NCBI GenBank assembly: GCA_965243635.1
Contig: OZ251574.1
Coordinates: forward strand, 1,922,001-1,986,000
DNA length: 64,000 bases
From: Rs1 sp000416275
GTDB taxonomy: Bacteria; Pseudomonadota; Gammaproteobacteria; Pseudomonadales; Balneatricaceae
Direction of reading: 5' to 3'
Under the pieces are notes generated by a model that made no database searches, was not told the DNA's origin, and saw nothing but the letters and a program-made list of their open reading frames with translations. Shown in pieces: positions 54,284-63,828 of this stretch (the stretch's first letter is position 1; the number at the start of each line of letters is the position of its first letter). A program made the translations under genes and the position numbers.

Positions 54284-54804
54284 ATGCTCAGTAGTAAACA
54301 AGTGACGATGAGAGCCTTAAGTTGTGAAGATGCCTGCAGTTTTAGCCGCTGGTTTAGTGATTCCGAAGTGGTTAAATACAGTCTGACATCGCTCGCCTAC
54401 CCGCAGTCCGATGAGGATATCGGCTGTTGGTTAAAGGCGATAAACCAGCAGAAAAGTAATATTCAGCTAGGGATTTGTTGTGCTGATAGCGGCTTGCTGA
54501 TCGGCTATGCTGGGATCTGTGGGATTAGTCAAATTAACCGCAGCGGCGAGTTTTTATCTTGATTGGCGATCGTCAGTACTGGGGGAAGGGGATAGCCACA
54601 CAAGTGACTAAGCTCATCGTTGAATATGGTTTTGCTAGATTGGGTCTGTATCGGATAGGGCTGACTGCATTCGTCGAAAATAAAGCTGTAATAAGGGCTT
54701 ATGAAAAAGCCGGTTTTAAGCATGAGGGCGTGATGCGTGGGGCTGGTTTTAGGCAGGGAAAGTTTATCGATAAGGTGTTAATGGCGGTGCTTAATAGCGA
54801 TTAA
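54284..54804 (+). pseudogene. GNAT-family N-acetyltransferase (RimJ/RimL-like), frameshifted
   Basis: Acetyl-CoA-dependent acetyltransferase of the RimJ/RimL or SpeG-like type. The N-terminal half reads to a TGA near 54563 (MLSSKQVTMRALSCEDA ... SGEF). The second half is in the next frame (LIGDRQYWGKGIATQV with the acetyl-CoA loop Q/RxxGxG/A, then YRIGLTAFVENKAVIRAYEKAGF). Adding one T to the T5 run at 54551-54555 restores EFFILIGD and a continuous ~173-residue protein. ATG 54284 is chosen because AGGAG is 7-8 nt upstream. Second broken gene in a row after clpX. Confidence 0.87.
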
Positions 54805-54961
54805 GCTGTCAGTTAGGTAAAAAATCAATTAAAAATAATCTGAGTTTCGATGGGGTTGGATGAGTTACTGGCTATTAGTCTGGTCTCAGTTAGGTGCTAA
54901 AGAGTTAATCATAAGTTATCAACCACGCAATATATACGGGCAGTTCACAACTTGTGATTGT

Positions 54962-55033
54962 AGGGGGGGGCTAAAAATTTATTTAGACTCCTTCTATTTA
55001 GCCCCCTCCTATTTAGCCCCCTATTTAGCCTTT
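54962..55033. repeat. Direct and inverted CTATTTAGCCCC repeats
   Basis: Three copies of CTATTTAGCC(CCCT) at 54994-55029; an upstream GGGGGCTAAA (about 54964-54974) can pair with TTTAGCCCCC. Between the GNAT gene and the convergent zapG, so a terminator role is plausible. Confidence 0.6.
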
Positions 55034-55035
55034 AA

Positions 55036-55560
55036 TTAGCTTTTATTGAGTGGTGCATCAACGACAGGGGCTTGACTAGCTGAACTGAGTTGATCGTCAG
55101 CCTCGCTGTTTATTTTTGGTGTAATGCCATAATTTTCGGATAAAGCACCTATTTCATCGGGCTTTTTAGGTGCGTAATCTCTGGGCGGCTCGACAATGTT
55201 ATCAATCCCAGTCGGCTGTTCCAGATCCGTTTCATGGATGCTATCTGGCTGCTCTTCTAGCTTAGGTAGTAGACGAGATTCAATATCTTTAGCAGTGCCG
55301 GCATCACACAAATCTTGCGAGCCCTTGGCTAGGTGCTGAACCACGCTTTTATAGCTGTCATTCATTTCATTAATCATCGTCGCCGTCTGTTGAAAGTGAG
55401 AAGCTACCGATTCTTTGTACTGATTGATCTCAACTTTTAGAGCATCTACTTTTTTCTCTTGAGCGCTGCTATTCGCTGATGATGAACGACCGGCAAAATA
55501 GCCAATTAGGCCGCCTATACCAAATGTAATGATGACAATTACTATACTATTTTCTTCCAC
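55036..55560 (-). CDS. zapG: ZapG/YhcB-like (DUF1043) inner-membrane protein
   Basis: 174 residues. One N-terminal transmembrane helix (IVIVIITFGIGGLIGYFAG, residues ~5-23), a coiled coil (~35-80) with the conserved Y..VA.HF..TA.L segment seen as YKESVASHFQQTATMINEM and YKSVVQHLAKGSQDLC, then a disordered acidic/proline tail. ZapG/YhcB links envelope synthesis and cell division. The start is GTG at 55560 with AAGGAG 5 nt upstream. A 69-bp family A mini element lies 37 bp upstream, between the gene and any more distant promoter. Confidence 0.88.
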   Translation of the reverse strand: MEENSIVIVIITFGIGGLIGYFAGRSSSANSSAQEKKVDALKVEINQYKESVASHFQQTATMINEMNDSYKSVVQHLAKGSQDLCDAGTAKDIESRLLPKLEEQPDSIHETDLEQPTGIDNIVEPPRDYAPKKPDEIGALSENYGITPKINSEADDQLSSASQAPVVDAPLNKS

Positions 55561-55597
55561 AGTATCTCCTTACTGCTGATGAATGATAAACCTAATA

Positions 55598-55666
55598 CCT
55601 GAATCCTTGACTTCAAAGTGAATACAGAGCTTGCGCTATGTAGTGCAGTGAGGTCGCTGATTCAGG
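55598..55666 (-). repeat. Family A MITE-like element, intact 69-bp mini form
   Basis: Ends CCTGAATCCTTGACTTCA / GAGGTCGCTGATTCAGG. Exact 5-bp target duplication TAATA (55593-55597 and 55667-55671). It consists of the two ends of the 160-bp element with the middle removed. Confidence 0.95.
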
Positions 55667-55671
55667 TAATA

Positions 55672-56059
55672 TTCACGGCTGAGGCCAATAAGACCAAACA
55701 TTATGCTTTGCATGGTTAATGCTAAATGTTGATTGGGAGCGCTCAATGCCTTTGAGAATATGTGACCCAAGAGTAAATCAAAATTGTGCAAAATCCTATG
55801 GGTGAATGAGAAAATATGAATTTTAATCAGTGGAAAAATGTTTAGCGCTATTTAAAGCACTAAATAGTGGTCAATTTAATTTATTGCTGGTTAAAAGATC
55901 GACAAAATTTAAACTTTAGGGGTGCGAGCAAGCCTTCAGTAAGAAGTCGTTGTGGCTAGGGGTTGAATGAGATCATTATAAAGCAGCAAGTGTTCAGAAA
56001 TATGCAGAGCTTGCTGCAGTGATAAAGCTAGTGGTGAAATTTAATTTTTAGTATTGGAG
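55672..56059. other. Gap between zapG and cca
   Basis: About 390 bp, AT-rich, no ORF or RNA gene recognised. Confidence 0.35.
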
Positions 56060-56086
56060 GCCGCACCTCTAACCAGCGGGTGCGGC
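56060..56086 (-). terminator. Hairpin downstream of cca
   Basis: GCCGCACC / GGTGCGGC with 11-nt loop, 24 bp past the cca stop on the - strand. No strong T tract follows. Confidence 0.55.
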
Positions 56087-56109
56087 AGATTGTTATTTGC
56101 TGCTGAATA

Positions 56110-57360
56110 TCACTGAGCAGTAGGTTGGGTTTTTAAATAATCTCTGATGCAGCTTATTTCCGCTAGTCGAACGCTGTCTCCAATATCAGGCCCTTTTTTG
56201 CCCTGTTTGATAGCCTGACGAACGACGCTTTTTCGGTCCAGTTGGCTCAGCAGTTCAGCCAGTTGCATGGCGAAGTGCATTTGCGGGTAAGGGTTGTCGA
56301 CAAAAGTGGCACCTCTGCCTTGCGAGTCGCAGAGGCACGCCTGTAAAAATTGTTTGAAGCGTTGCGGTTGCGCGACCGCATTCATATTTTCGATAATAAA
56401 CTTATGCAGTGTTTTCGGGGTTAATTGAAAAATATTGTGACACCTAGTATGGTTGTCGCTGGTTAATAATCCGATAGTTTTAAAGCGATTCGGCACTTTA
56501 ATGCGCTGACAAAATTGCTCTATTGCCGCTAACCCTTCTTGTTCGTGGCCGTGTAAAGTCGCTCTTTTATGATGGCAAATGGATTTTCCAAAATCGTGCG
56601 TCAGGGCGGCAAAGCGTGTTTCTATATCGAAATCAAGCTCGGCAGCGCGTTTTAAAACCAACATAGTGTGATTGTAAACATCGCCCTCTGGGTGATGTTT
56701 TTTAGGCTGTGGTATGCCTTGCATAGCCTCTATTTCAGGAAAAATCCCGAGTTTGTGTAAAGCCATAAAATATAAATGCGGGTGTTTTTCTTGCAGCGCT
56801 TTTTCGGTCTCCTTCCACACTCGCTCTGCGACTAAGTGTTTTAATTCTCCGCTGTCTCGAAGTTGTTCCATCAATGCGTAAGTATCTGGATGGATTTTCC
56901 ACTGGTCACCAAAACGCGCTAAAAATCTAGCCACTCTTAATACTCTGACGGGGTCTTCAGAGAAAGCGGCGGTGGTGTGGCGCAATATTTTATTTTTCAG
57001 ATCGCGCTGTCCGCTATAGGGATCGATGATCTTTCCCGAGGTGTCTTGGGCCATGGAGTTGATCGTGAGGTCCCTGCGCGCCAAGTCTTCTTCTAAAGTA
57101 ACCGAAGCGCTGGCATCGACGGTAAAGCCTTTATAGCCAGAGCCGCTTTTTCTTTCGGTGCGGGCGAGCGCGTATTCATCTTTTGTCTCAGGATGTAAAA
57201 ATACTGGGAAGTCACTGCCAATCGGCTGATAACCCAGATTGAGCATGGTCGCCGCTGTTTCGCCAATCACTACATAATCGTGGTCTTTGGAGTGGATATT
57301 GAGGAGTCGGTCTCGCACGGCTCCTCCGACTAGATAAGCTTGTGTTAAATCTTTGTGCAT
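56110..57360 (-). CDS. cca: Multifunctional CCA tRNA nucleotidyltransferase with HD domain
   Basis: Adds or repairs the 3' CCA of tRNAs. 416 residues (E. coli 412). Nucleotidyltransferase signature GGAVRDRLL with the metal aspartates in KDHDYVV; LARRDLTINSMA and DPVRVLRVARFLARFG in the neck region; HD phosphohydrolase motif THDFGKS, fitting the gammaproteobacterial form with 2'-nucleotidase and phosphatase activity. Start MHKDLTQAYLVGGAVRD. Encoded alone. Confidence 0.96.
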   Translation of the reverse strand: MHKDLTQAYLVGGAVRDRLLNIHSKDHDYVVIGETAATMLNLGYQPIGSDFPVFLHPETKDEYALARTERKSGSGYKGFTVDASASVTLEEDLARRDLTINSMAQDTSGKIIDPYSGQRDLKNKILRHTTAAFSEDPVRVLRVARFLARFGDQWKIHPDTYALMEQLRDSGELKHLVAERVWKETEKALQEKHPHLYFMALHKLGIFPEIEAMQGIPQPKKHHPEGDVYNHTMLVLKRAAELDFDIETRFAALTHDFGKSICHHKRATLHGHEQEGLAAIEQFCQRIKVPNRFKTIGLLTSDNHTRCHNIFQLTPKTLHKFIIENMNAVAQPQRFKQFLQACLCDSQGRGATFVDNPYPQMHFAMQLAELLSQLDRKSVVRQAIKQGKKGPDIGDSVRLAEISCIRDYLKTQPTAQ

Positions 57361-57945
57361 ATCCCAACATATCCTAAGTTTGTGGTGTTAATTAGCAGTT
57401 GTTGTGCCCAGGAATCGCATAGTCCTGTGACGTAGAAAACTCATCAGCTCTCTTGTTATTTGTTGTCTATTATGAGGGCTAAGTGAAATAGTCCCTAGGA
57501 AAACTTACCGTTATAAATCAGATTTGATTAGTTCTTGCTGCTATAGGTTCTGAGCGAGGTGGTGCGCTGAGTGGTGCGTAATTAACTGTGTAAAAATTTA
57601 GCCAGTATCTGTAGCTTGCAAGTGCTACATGGCATCAGTTGTTGATCTTGTGGGGTGGAGAATAGCCCTGAGCCCTGGGGTTTTGAATTGCACTGCAAAA
57701 TAAATATGTGCACTCTGCAATCATGAATTCGAAGTTGCATACAGCGACATGCGCTAACAGTATTGCCTTTAGAATATAGCCTAGCTGATCGCTATTTAAA
57801 ATCCAGTCAAAGGTAAAACTCTAAGATTAGATTTATATTCAAGAAGTTGGCGTAGTAATCTGCCTAAAAGGTCATTAATATGGAGCTTACGAGATGTATA
57901 ACATATAAAAAATAGCTGCCATCCGCTAGCTGATAGAGATAAATA
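57361..57945. other. Divergent cca-argC intergenic region
   Basis: 585 bp between divergent genes, presumably both promoters. It contains an eroded family A remnant at 57681-57740. No ArgR box was recognised with confidence. Confidence 0.4.
57681..57740 (+). repeat. Eroded family A remnant
   Basis: TTTTGAATTGCACTGCAAAA and CACTCTGCAATCATGAATTC line up with the right half of intact copies (TTTTCAATTCCACTGTAAAA; CACTCTGTATTCACTTTGAA). No ends remain, so boundaries are rough. Confidence 0.45.
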
Positions 57946-58995
57946 ATGTCGATAGATAATAAAATTAAAGTAGGTATTTTAGGTGCGTCAGGTTATACCG
58001 GCGCTGATCTGGTTCGTTTGGCGGCGGCTCATCCGCATATGGAGCTGACAGTGTTAACGGCCAACAGTCACGCTGGAAAAAAATACGCTGATGTTTACCC
58101 CCATTTAGGGGCTATGGATTTACCTGATTTAATTAAGATTGAAGAGGCAGATTGGACGGGCTTGGATGTTATTTTTTGTGGCTTGCCACACGGTACTACG
58201 CAAAAAATTGTTGCCGGTTTGCCCAAACATGTAAAAGTGATTGATTTATCTGCTGATTTTAGATTGCGTGATACTGCTACTTACCAGGAGTGGTATGGGC
58301 ATGAGCATTTTGCGCCGCAGTTACAAAAACAGGCGGTCTACGGGTTGTCAGAGCATTATCGGCAGGAGATAAAAGCTGCCAGCTTGGTGGCTTGTCCCGG
58401 TTGTTACCCAACTGCAGCGCTGATGATGTTGCTGCCATTGTTAGCCGCTAAACTTTTGGATGTTAGCAGCATTATTATTGATGCTAAATCTGGTCTTACC
58501 GGTGCTGGTCGTGGTCTTAAGCAAAATACACTATTTGCTGAGGCCGGTGAAGGGCTCAGTGTTTATGGCGTTGCAGGGCACAGGCATGCACCGGAGATAG
58601 AGCAAGAGCTGAGTAAAGCACAGGGGAGCGAGGTGATGGTCAGCTTCACCCCGCATTTAATTCCGATGAACCGCGGGGAGTTTGTTTCCACTTATGCCAA
58701 TTTAACCGCTGGTGCCAGTATTGATGATATTCGCCAAGTATTGTCAGAAACCTATCAAAATGAGCCCTTTGTTCGTTTGCTGGCACAAAGTGCCGGTATT
58801 GGAACTCAGTACGTAAGGGGTTCTAATCAATGTTTGTTATCAGTGCATGCGGACCGAGTGCCGGGTCGAGTGCTGTTGTTCTCTACACTGGATAATTTAG
58901 TGAAAGGTTCCAGTGGGCAGGCGCTTCAAAATATGAATATTATGTTTGGTTTTGAAGAGACTTTAGGTTTGATGCAGCAGCCTATGTTTCCATAA
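57946..58995 (+). CDS. argC: N-acetyl-gamma-glutamyl-phosphate reductase
   Basis: NADPH-dependent step of arginine synthesis giving N-acetylglutamate semialdehyde. 349 residues. NADP-binding GILGASGYTGADLVRL at the N-terminus, active-site Cys in VACPGCYPTAA (~residue 150), GLTGAGRG, HRHAPEIEQEL with the catalytic-type His, and the C-terminal DNLVKGSSGQALQNMN. Single gene with its own strong terminator; other arg genes are not in the window. Confidence 0.97.
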   Translation: MSIDNKIKVGILGASGYTGADLVRLAAAHPHMELTVLTANSHAGKKYADVYPHLGAMDLPDLIKIEEADWTGLDVIFCGLPHGTTQKIVAGLPKHVKVIDLSADFRLRDTATYQEWYGHEHFAPQLQKQAVYGLSEHYRQEIKAASLVACPGCYPTAALMMLLPLLAAKLLDVSSIIIDAKSGLTGAGRGLKQNTLFAEAGEGLSVYGVAGHRHAPEIEQELSKAQGSEVMVSFTPHLIPMNRGEFVSTYANLTAGASIDDIRQVLSETYQNEPFVRLLAQSAGIGTQYVRGSNQCLLSVHADRVPGRVLLFSTLDNLVKGSSGQALQNMNIMFGFEETLGLMQQPMFP

Positions 58996-59118
58996 AGGGG
59001 GGTGTGATCGTTCATGTGTATGGCGCTCACTCGATGGCCGCTGTGTCGAGTAGTTGCAGCGCGAGATGTAGCGAACTAGAGTGAAGATTGTATTTATTAT
59101 GCAGCGTATTTAGAGCAA

Positions 59119-59146
59119 AAAAAACCCGACAATTGTCGGGTTTTTT
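59119..59146. terminator. Bidirectional terminator between argC and deaD
   Basis: Perfect palindrome CCCGACAATTGTCGGG flanked by six A and six T, between convergent genes. Confidence 0.96.
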
Positions 59147-59167
59147 ATACTGAAGATAAAGCTAAAC

Positions 59168-60874
59168 TTAGCTGCGCGGACGGCGGCGGCGAGGCTTAGA
59201 TTTACTGATCTCTTCACTGCTTGGCTTTAAGTTAAGCTTTTTTCCGCAAACTGAGACATTGCGAAGTAGTTCCAGCACATCTTTAGGCATACCAGCGGGT
59301 AGATCGATCAAGGTTGTGTTATCTTGAATTTCGATTTGGCCGATGTATTTGCTGTCAATGTTTGCTTCATTAGCGATAGCGCCAACGATATTGCCAGGCT
59401 TAACGCCGTGTTCTCTACCGACACTTAACACATAGCGTTGCATATCGCCTTCAGGTGCACGCGGGCCTTTATCTCCACGTTCGCGTCTGCTGCCGCGTTC
59501 GCTGCGACCTTTACCGTCGCTTGCGCCGAATTCAACAGGATTTCTGAGTTCTTTTTCAGAGATGAAAAGCGGAGTGTCGCCTTGCACAATGCAGGCGAGA
59601 GCCGCGGCAATGTGTAGCGGGTCAGAATCATGCTCTTTTTGGTAATCTAATAAAAGATTCATATAGAGAGATAAGTCTGAGCTGTTCATTACTTCGCTAA
59701 TCTTTAACTTGAAGTTGTCAACACGCTTGATATTGATGTCTTTAGGAGAGGGTAGGGCCATAGGCTCTATCTTCTGCTTAGTGGCGTTTTCGATCATGCG
59801 CAACATGCGCTGTTCACGAGCCGAGACAAATAAGATGGCTTCACCTGAGCGACCAGCACGGCCGGTGCGGCCAATACGGTGTACGTAAGATTCAGTATCG
59901 TAGGGAATGTCGTAGTTTAATACACAGCTGATGCGTTCTACATCTAAGCCACGTGCTACTACATCAGTTGCAACTAATATGTCTAGCTTGCCTTTTTTAA
60001 GACGATCGACGGTACGCTCACGTTGCTGCTGTGGGATATCGCCGTTCAGTGGCTCACAGGCATAGCCTCGGGCAGTTAGTTTTTCAGCCAGTTCTATGGT
60101 TGCTGATTTGGTTCTAACGAAAATCAACATTGCATCGAAAGATTGCATTTCTAGAATACGGGTTAACGCATCGAGCTTGTGTAGACCGGCGACGCGCCAA
60201 TATTTCTGGGAAATAGTGGTGGCTGTTGAGGTCTTGCTAGCAATCTTAATTTCTGACGGGTCGTTTAAGTACTTAGTGGCGACACGGCGAATGACAGAGG
60301 GCATGGTCGCAGAGAATAGCGCAATTTGACGACTATCTGGCGTGTGCTCAAGTATCCACTCAACATCGTCGATGAATCCCATACGCAGCATTTCATCGGC
60401 TTCATCTAATACTAGTGCTTTTAAGCTGTCTAGTTTAAGAGTGCCTTTGCGGATGTGATCCATTACCCGTCCAGGTGTGCCGACAACGACTTGAACACCA
60501 CGTCGTAAATGACGTAACTGACCTTCGTAAGGGGCACCACCGTAAATAGGTAGTACATGGAAATTAGGTATATGACGTGCATATGTTTGAAAAGCTTCGG
60601 CAACCTGAATAGCGAGCTCACGGGTCGGTGCTAGTACTAGCAATTGGGTCTTTTTGCTAGAGACATCGATACGCGATATAAGAGGGAGTGCGAAAGCAGC
60701 TGTTTTACCCGTGCCGGTTTGGGCTTGACCTATTATATCTTTGCCTTCGAGTAATAAAGGAATACTCGCAGCTTGAATAGGTGATGGGATTTCGTATCCA
60801 ATTTCTTGGATGGATTTTAGTAATGGGGCAGCTAAGCCCATATCTGAAAAAGAGGGCAGCTCATCAGCGGACAT
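59168..60874 (-). CDS. deaD: Cold-shock-type DEAD-box RNA helicase DeaD/CsdA
   Basis: Helicase for ribosome assembly and mRNA turnover at low temperature. 568 residues: DEAD core ~1-370 (PSPIQAASIPLL, AQTGTGKT, TPTRELA-type PTRELA, DEAD, SATMPS, ATDVVARGLD, HRIGRTGRAG), a linker rich in R/G/E (GRSERGSRRERGDKGPR), then a DbpA/CsdA-type RNA-binding domain (~475-550: RYVLSVGREHGVKPGNIVGAIANE cut by position, IGQIEIQDNTTLIDLPAGMP). The C-terminus is basic (KSKPRRRRPRS). The core plus this domain order is diagnostic for DeaD against the two RhlE-like genes elsewhere in the window. Confidence 0.96.
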   Translation of the reverse strand: MSADELPSFSDMGLAAPLLKSIQEIGYEIPSPIQAASIPLLLEGKDIIGQAQTGTGKTAAFALPLISRIDVSSKKTQLLVLAPTRELAIQVAEAFQTYARHIPNFHVLPIYGGAPYEGQLRHLRRGVQVVVGTPGRVMDHIRKGTLKLDSLKALVLDEADEMLRMGFIDDVEWILEHTPDSRQIALFSATMPSVIRRVATKYLNDPSEIKIASKTSTATTISQKYWRVAGLHKLDALTRILEMQSFDAMLIFVRTKSATIELAEKLTARGYACEPLNGDIPQQQRERTVDRLKKGKLDILVATDVVARGLDVERISCVLNYDIPYDTESYVHRIGRTGRAGRSGEAILFVSAREQRMLRMIENATKQKIEPMALPSPKDINIKRVDNFKLKISEVMNSSDLSLYMNLLLDYQKEHDSDPLHIAAALACIVQGDTPLFISEKELRNPVEFGASDGKGRSERGSRRERGDKGPRAPEGDMQRYVLSVGREHGVKPGNIVGAIANEANIDSKYIGQIEIQDNTTLIDLPAGMPKDVLELLRNVSVCGKKLNLKPSSEEISKSKPRRRRPRS

Positions 60875-61101
60875 GATGTATAGGAACCTGCAAAATTATT
60901 GGCCAGCGGTATTACCGGCAAAGATGTGTATAAATATGGTGGCGTATTGTATACGAAAATGCTTAAAAGTACATCGTTGTTTATAATAAACACCTATTTA
61001 GATGCTTGGCGTTGTGCGATTTTTAGTTTAGGGGCAGTTTAGGCTGTTTTTTAGATGAAATGTTGTTCTGTATCTAGTTGGATAAGATAAAGCAGTGTTA
61101 G

Positions 61102-61899
61102 TTAATTGTCTAGGATATTGACTAATAAATTTTTCACTGAGCAGGCGTCGAAGGGTTTGTCGGATACTGCGCTCACTCCGGACTCGCTGATAAACTGTAA
61201 GTGAGTGTCATTTGATTCCGAGGTGACCATCAGTACTGGAACATGCTCGTGTTTTTCGCTCTGGCGAATGAACTTTGTAAGTGCTACGCCATCCACTTCA
61301 GGCATGTTGTAATCGGTAACGACTAAATCTACTGGGTTTTCGGTTAAGTATGCTATCGCGTGGCTGCCGTCTTCAAATTCGGTTAAGCACTCAATCCCTA
61401 AGTTGCGCAATACTTTAGAGATTGCTTTTCTGGCGAGCTTGCTATCATCCACTACGATAACTTTTAAGGTTTCAATGTCGTAGTTTTCTAAAGAGAGCTC
61501 GGAGTGGTTGATAAACGAGAGGGTGGCTCGAATCGCTTTGTGTAGGTCGTCTTGAGAAAAAGGCTTAGATAGGATGGCGATGACGCCGGACTGTTTGAAA
61601 ATTTCTAAATGCTGGCGGCGGTTTTCGCTGGAGATAAGCACGAAAGGGAGTTCCATAAATCGGTCTTGTGTGCGGATGCTGGCAAGCAGTGAGACTGCAG
61701 TGCCGTCTTCGTAGTGCAAATTGCTAAAAATCAAATCGGGTGGGTATTTGTTGATTTTCGCCAGCGCGCTCTGCATGTTTGATGCGGTATCTATGTGGGT
61801 GATGCCTTCATCTATTAGCTTTTGCTTAATTAGCCCAGATTGTAAAGAGGAGGGTTCGATGAGCAGTACTGATAGATCGGCAGTGGTGATTGATTCCAT
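61102..61899 (-). CDS. Tandem two-receiver response regulator, first receiver degenerate
   Basis: 265 residues with two CheY-like domains and no output domain. The second receiver (~147-265) is canonical: VVDDS acidic pair, phosphoacceptor Asp in VVTDYNMPEVDG, Thr/Ser in VTSES, Lys in SDKPF. The first (~8-130) has LIEPSS in place of the acidic pair and Asn where the phosphoacceptor Asp should be (LIFSNLHYEDG), so it probably cannot be phosphorylated normally. The partner kinase is not adjacent. AGGA is 7 nt before the ATG. Probably a signalling adaptor or scaffold; role unknown. Confidence 0.9.
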   Translation of the reverse strand: MESITTADLSVLLIEPSSLQSGLIKQKLIDEGITHIDTASNMQSALAKINKYPPDLIFSNLHYEDGTAVSLLASIRTQDRFMELPFVLISSENRRQHLEIFKQSGVIAILSKPFSQDDLHKAIRATLSFINHSELSLENYDIETLKVIVVDDSKLARKAISKVLRNLGIECLTEFEDGSHAIAYLTENPVDLVVTDYNMPEVDGVALTKFIRQSEKHEHVPVLMVTSESNDTHLQFISESGVSAVSDKPFDACSVKNLLVNILDN

Positions 61900-61988
61900 T
61901 TCAAGTCCTAATAATTGATCAGCTTATATGCAAGTATAGGTCTTAACTGAAAATAGAGTAGCGGATGGCAAAAAAAATCCAATACTTG

Positions 61989-62621
61989 CTATGCAGTGAC
62001 CCATAGAATTTCGGCATCGTCAGTGCTGGTAGAAATGACCGCGTGGCCCATTTCGCAATCGTAGTAAGCGCTGTCACCGACTTCTAGGTGGGTGGGTTCA
62101 TAGAATTCAGTAAAAAATAACACGCTGCCGCTGAGGACAAATAGCAGTTCTTCCCCTTGGTGCCTAACCCAGCCGTCAAATTCAGCAAAAGAGCGAGCTC
62201 TGATCGTGGTGTGATAGGGAAGCATTTTTTTGTTTAGTAGTTGGTCGCCTAAAATGCGGTGTTCATAAGTAGGGGTTAAACGCGGCTTTCCCTCGCTCGA
62301 CAAAGTAATGTCTCGTCTGCCGCCGCGGCCGGTTCGAGTGTTGGTTTTTGCGAAGAGTTGAGGTATGTCAATGCCAAGGCCTTTGACTAGTTTAGAGACC
62401 GCGCTAAATGTCGGTGAAATTTGCTCGTTTTCAATTTTTGAGAGTGTGGATCTGGCCAGCCCAGTGAGTTTGCTTGCCTCCTCTAGCGTAAGATTTTGCT
62501 GAAGTCGTATTTCCTTGACGCGCCTGCCTAATTCTTGGGGTTCTATATTGGCTTCTGCCGGACTTTTGCGTGCTACATCAAATTGTGGTTGTGCTTCGTC
62601 TAGCAAGTTCTCATTGGGCAT
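61989..62621 (-). CDS. XRE-family transcriptional regulator with C-terminal cupin domain
   Basis: 210 residues: Cro/C1-type helix-turn-helix (~28-82, LGRRVKEIRLQQNLTLEEAS, GLARSTLSKIENEQISPT) and a cupin sensor domain (~130-210, FDGWVRHQGEELLFVLSG, then YEPTHLEVGDSAYYDCEMGHAVIS shown by parts). This architecture is typical of regulators of amine, amino-acid or sugar catabolism such as PuuR. The start is taken as MPNEN at 62621 because GGAG lies 6 nt upstream; an ATG four codons earlier overlaps that site. Target genes are not evident. Confidence 0.92.
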   Translation of the reverse strand: MPNENLLDEAQPQFDVARKSPAEANIEPQELGRRVKEIRLQQNLTLEEASKLTGLARSTLSKIENEQISPTFSAVSKLVKGLGIDIPQLFAKTNTRTGRGGRRDITLSSEGKPRLTPTYEHRILGDQLLNKKMLPYHTTIRARSFAEFDGWVRHQGEELLFVLSGSVLFFTEFYEPTHLEVGDSAYYDCEMGHAVISTSTDDAEILWVTA

Positions 62622-62884
62622 TAATGACTCCATAATTTAGGATGCTCTGCGGGTTTACAAATTATTACCCTATAGCGGTGTATTATAGAGGGGAAGTTGT
62701 AGTGCTTGCCAGAGCTTTATCGATTGAAGATGAATGTGTCAATAAAAATGCTGGTTTTTAGCAAAAAAGTAGTGGAAATAAGAGGAGTGTAACGAGTGCT
62801 GCCCCGATGCTAGTGGGATAGATAATGAAGATACTTGCCAGGTTGTTGCTAGGAGTTTTGAGGATGCTAGATATTTGAAAAAAG

Positions 62885-62961
<77 letters not shown>

Positions 62962-62977
62962 TATAAATTGTTTAAAG

Positions 62978-63054
<77 letters not shown>

Positions 63055-63089
63055 ACTGTAACTTTAAACTTTCACTTTTTTCCATCAGC

Positions 63090-63165
63090 TGGCTCCTCGA
63101 GTAGGACTTGAACCTACGACCAATAGATTAACAGTCTACTGCTCTACCAACTGAGCTATCGAGGA
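63090..63165 (-). tRNA. tRNA-Asn (anticodon GTT)
   Basis: 76 nt: acceptor TCCTCGA / TCGAGGA, anticodon loop CTGTTAA, CCA encoded. First gene of an Asn-Pro-Pro transcript on the - strand. Confidence 0.96.
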
Positions 63166-63828
63166 ATCGTTGTTGGCTGATGGGCGCGTATATTAGTGCT
63201 GGGAGGTAAAAGCGTCAAGGGGTATTTTCAATATTTTATAAATAAAAGCAAACTTGGTTAAGAAGTAGTCTGATTATAGCTAAACGGGTTAAAATTGAAG
63301 GTTTTATAGCCAGTTTGGCCAATTGTTTACCCTGACAGAGTTTTCTAAATGCTAATTCGCTCCACTAGTAGCTAAGTTAAGCTTTGGCTTTGGCTCTGAC
63401 AAGCCAGGTAGTGGCTTGGTGCATTAGAAAGTTGCTGTTGAGTACGTGGTTAGCGAATAACTTAAACATGATTAGCTTCCAGCTGAAAGGTGTTAGTCCA
63501 AATTAACATGGCTACTGTGAAAGCCTACTAGCGAGCGGCAATATTTATTGTCTGCAGTGATCTAACGACAACTACTTTTTATAACACAGTCGCGCAAATA
63601 AAAGCTGTAAATTCTTTTTTTTTGCGCTGAACGAAGCATGGCGAGTGAATAATGGATTAATAGTTTGTCGCTTGCGCGCATTTTACGGTCGCTACAATGT
63701 CAGCGTTGAGTTGGCTGTCGCCCTAATCTAGTGAATAACAGAAAACGCTCACTGGGCGGTGATAGTTCAGTGTGGTGGAATGCTTTCATATCTTTGATAC
63801 CGATACTCTTTCTCTCGAGGTGCTGCTG
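63166..63828. other. Gap between tRNA-Asn and the corrinoid gene
   Basis: About 660 bp; must hold the tRNA promoter (leftward) and probably the promoter of the next gene. No ORF, no cobalamin-riboswitch pattern and no strong inverted repeat recognised. Confidence 0.4.

Noticed and set aside
63166..63828. Cobalamin riboswitch ahead of the corrinoid gene
   Set aside because: No B12-box-like segment or convincing multi-stem structure could be recognised.
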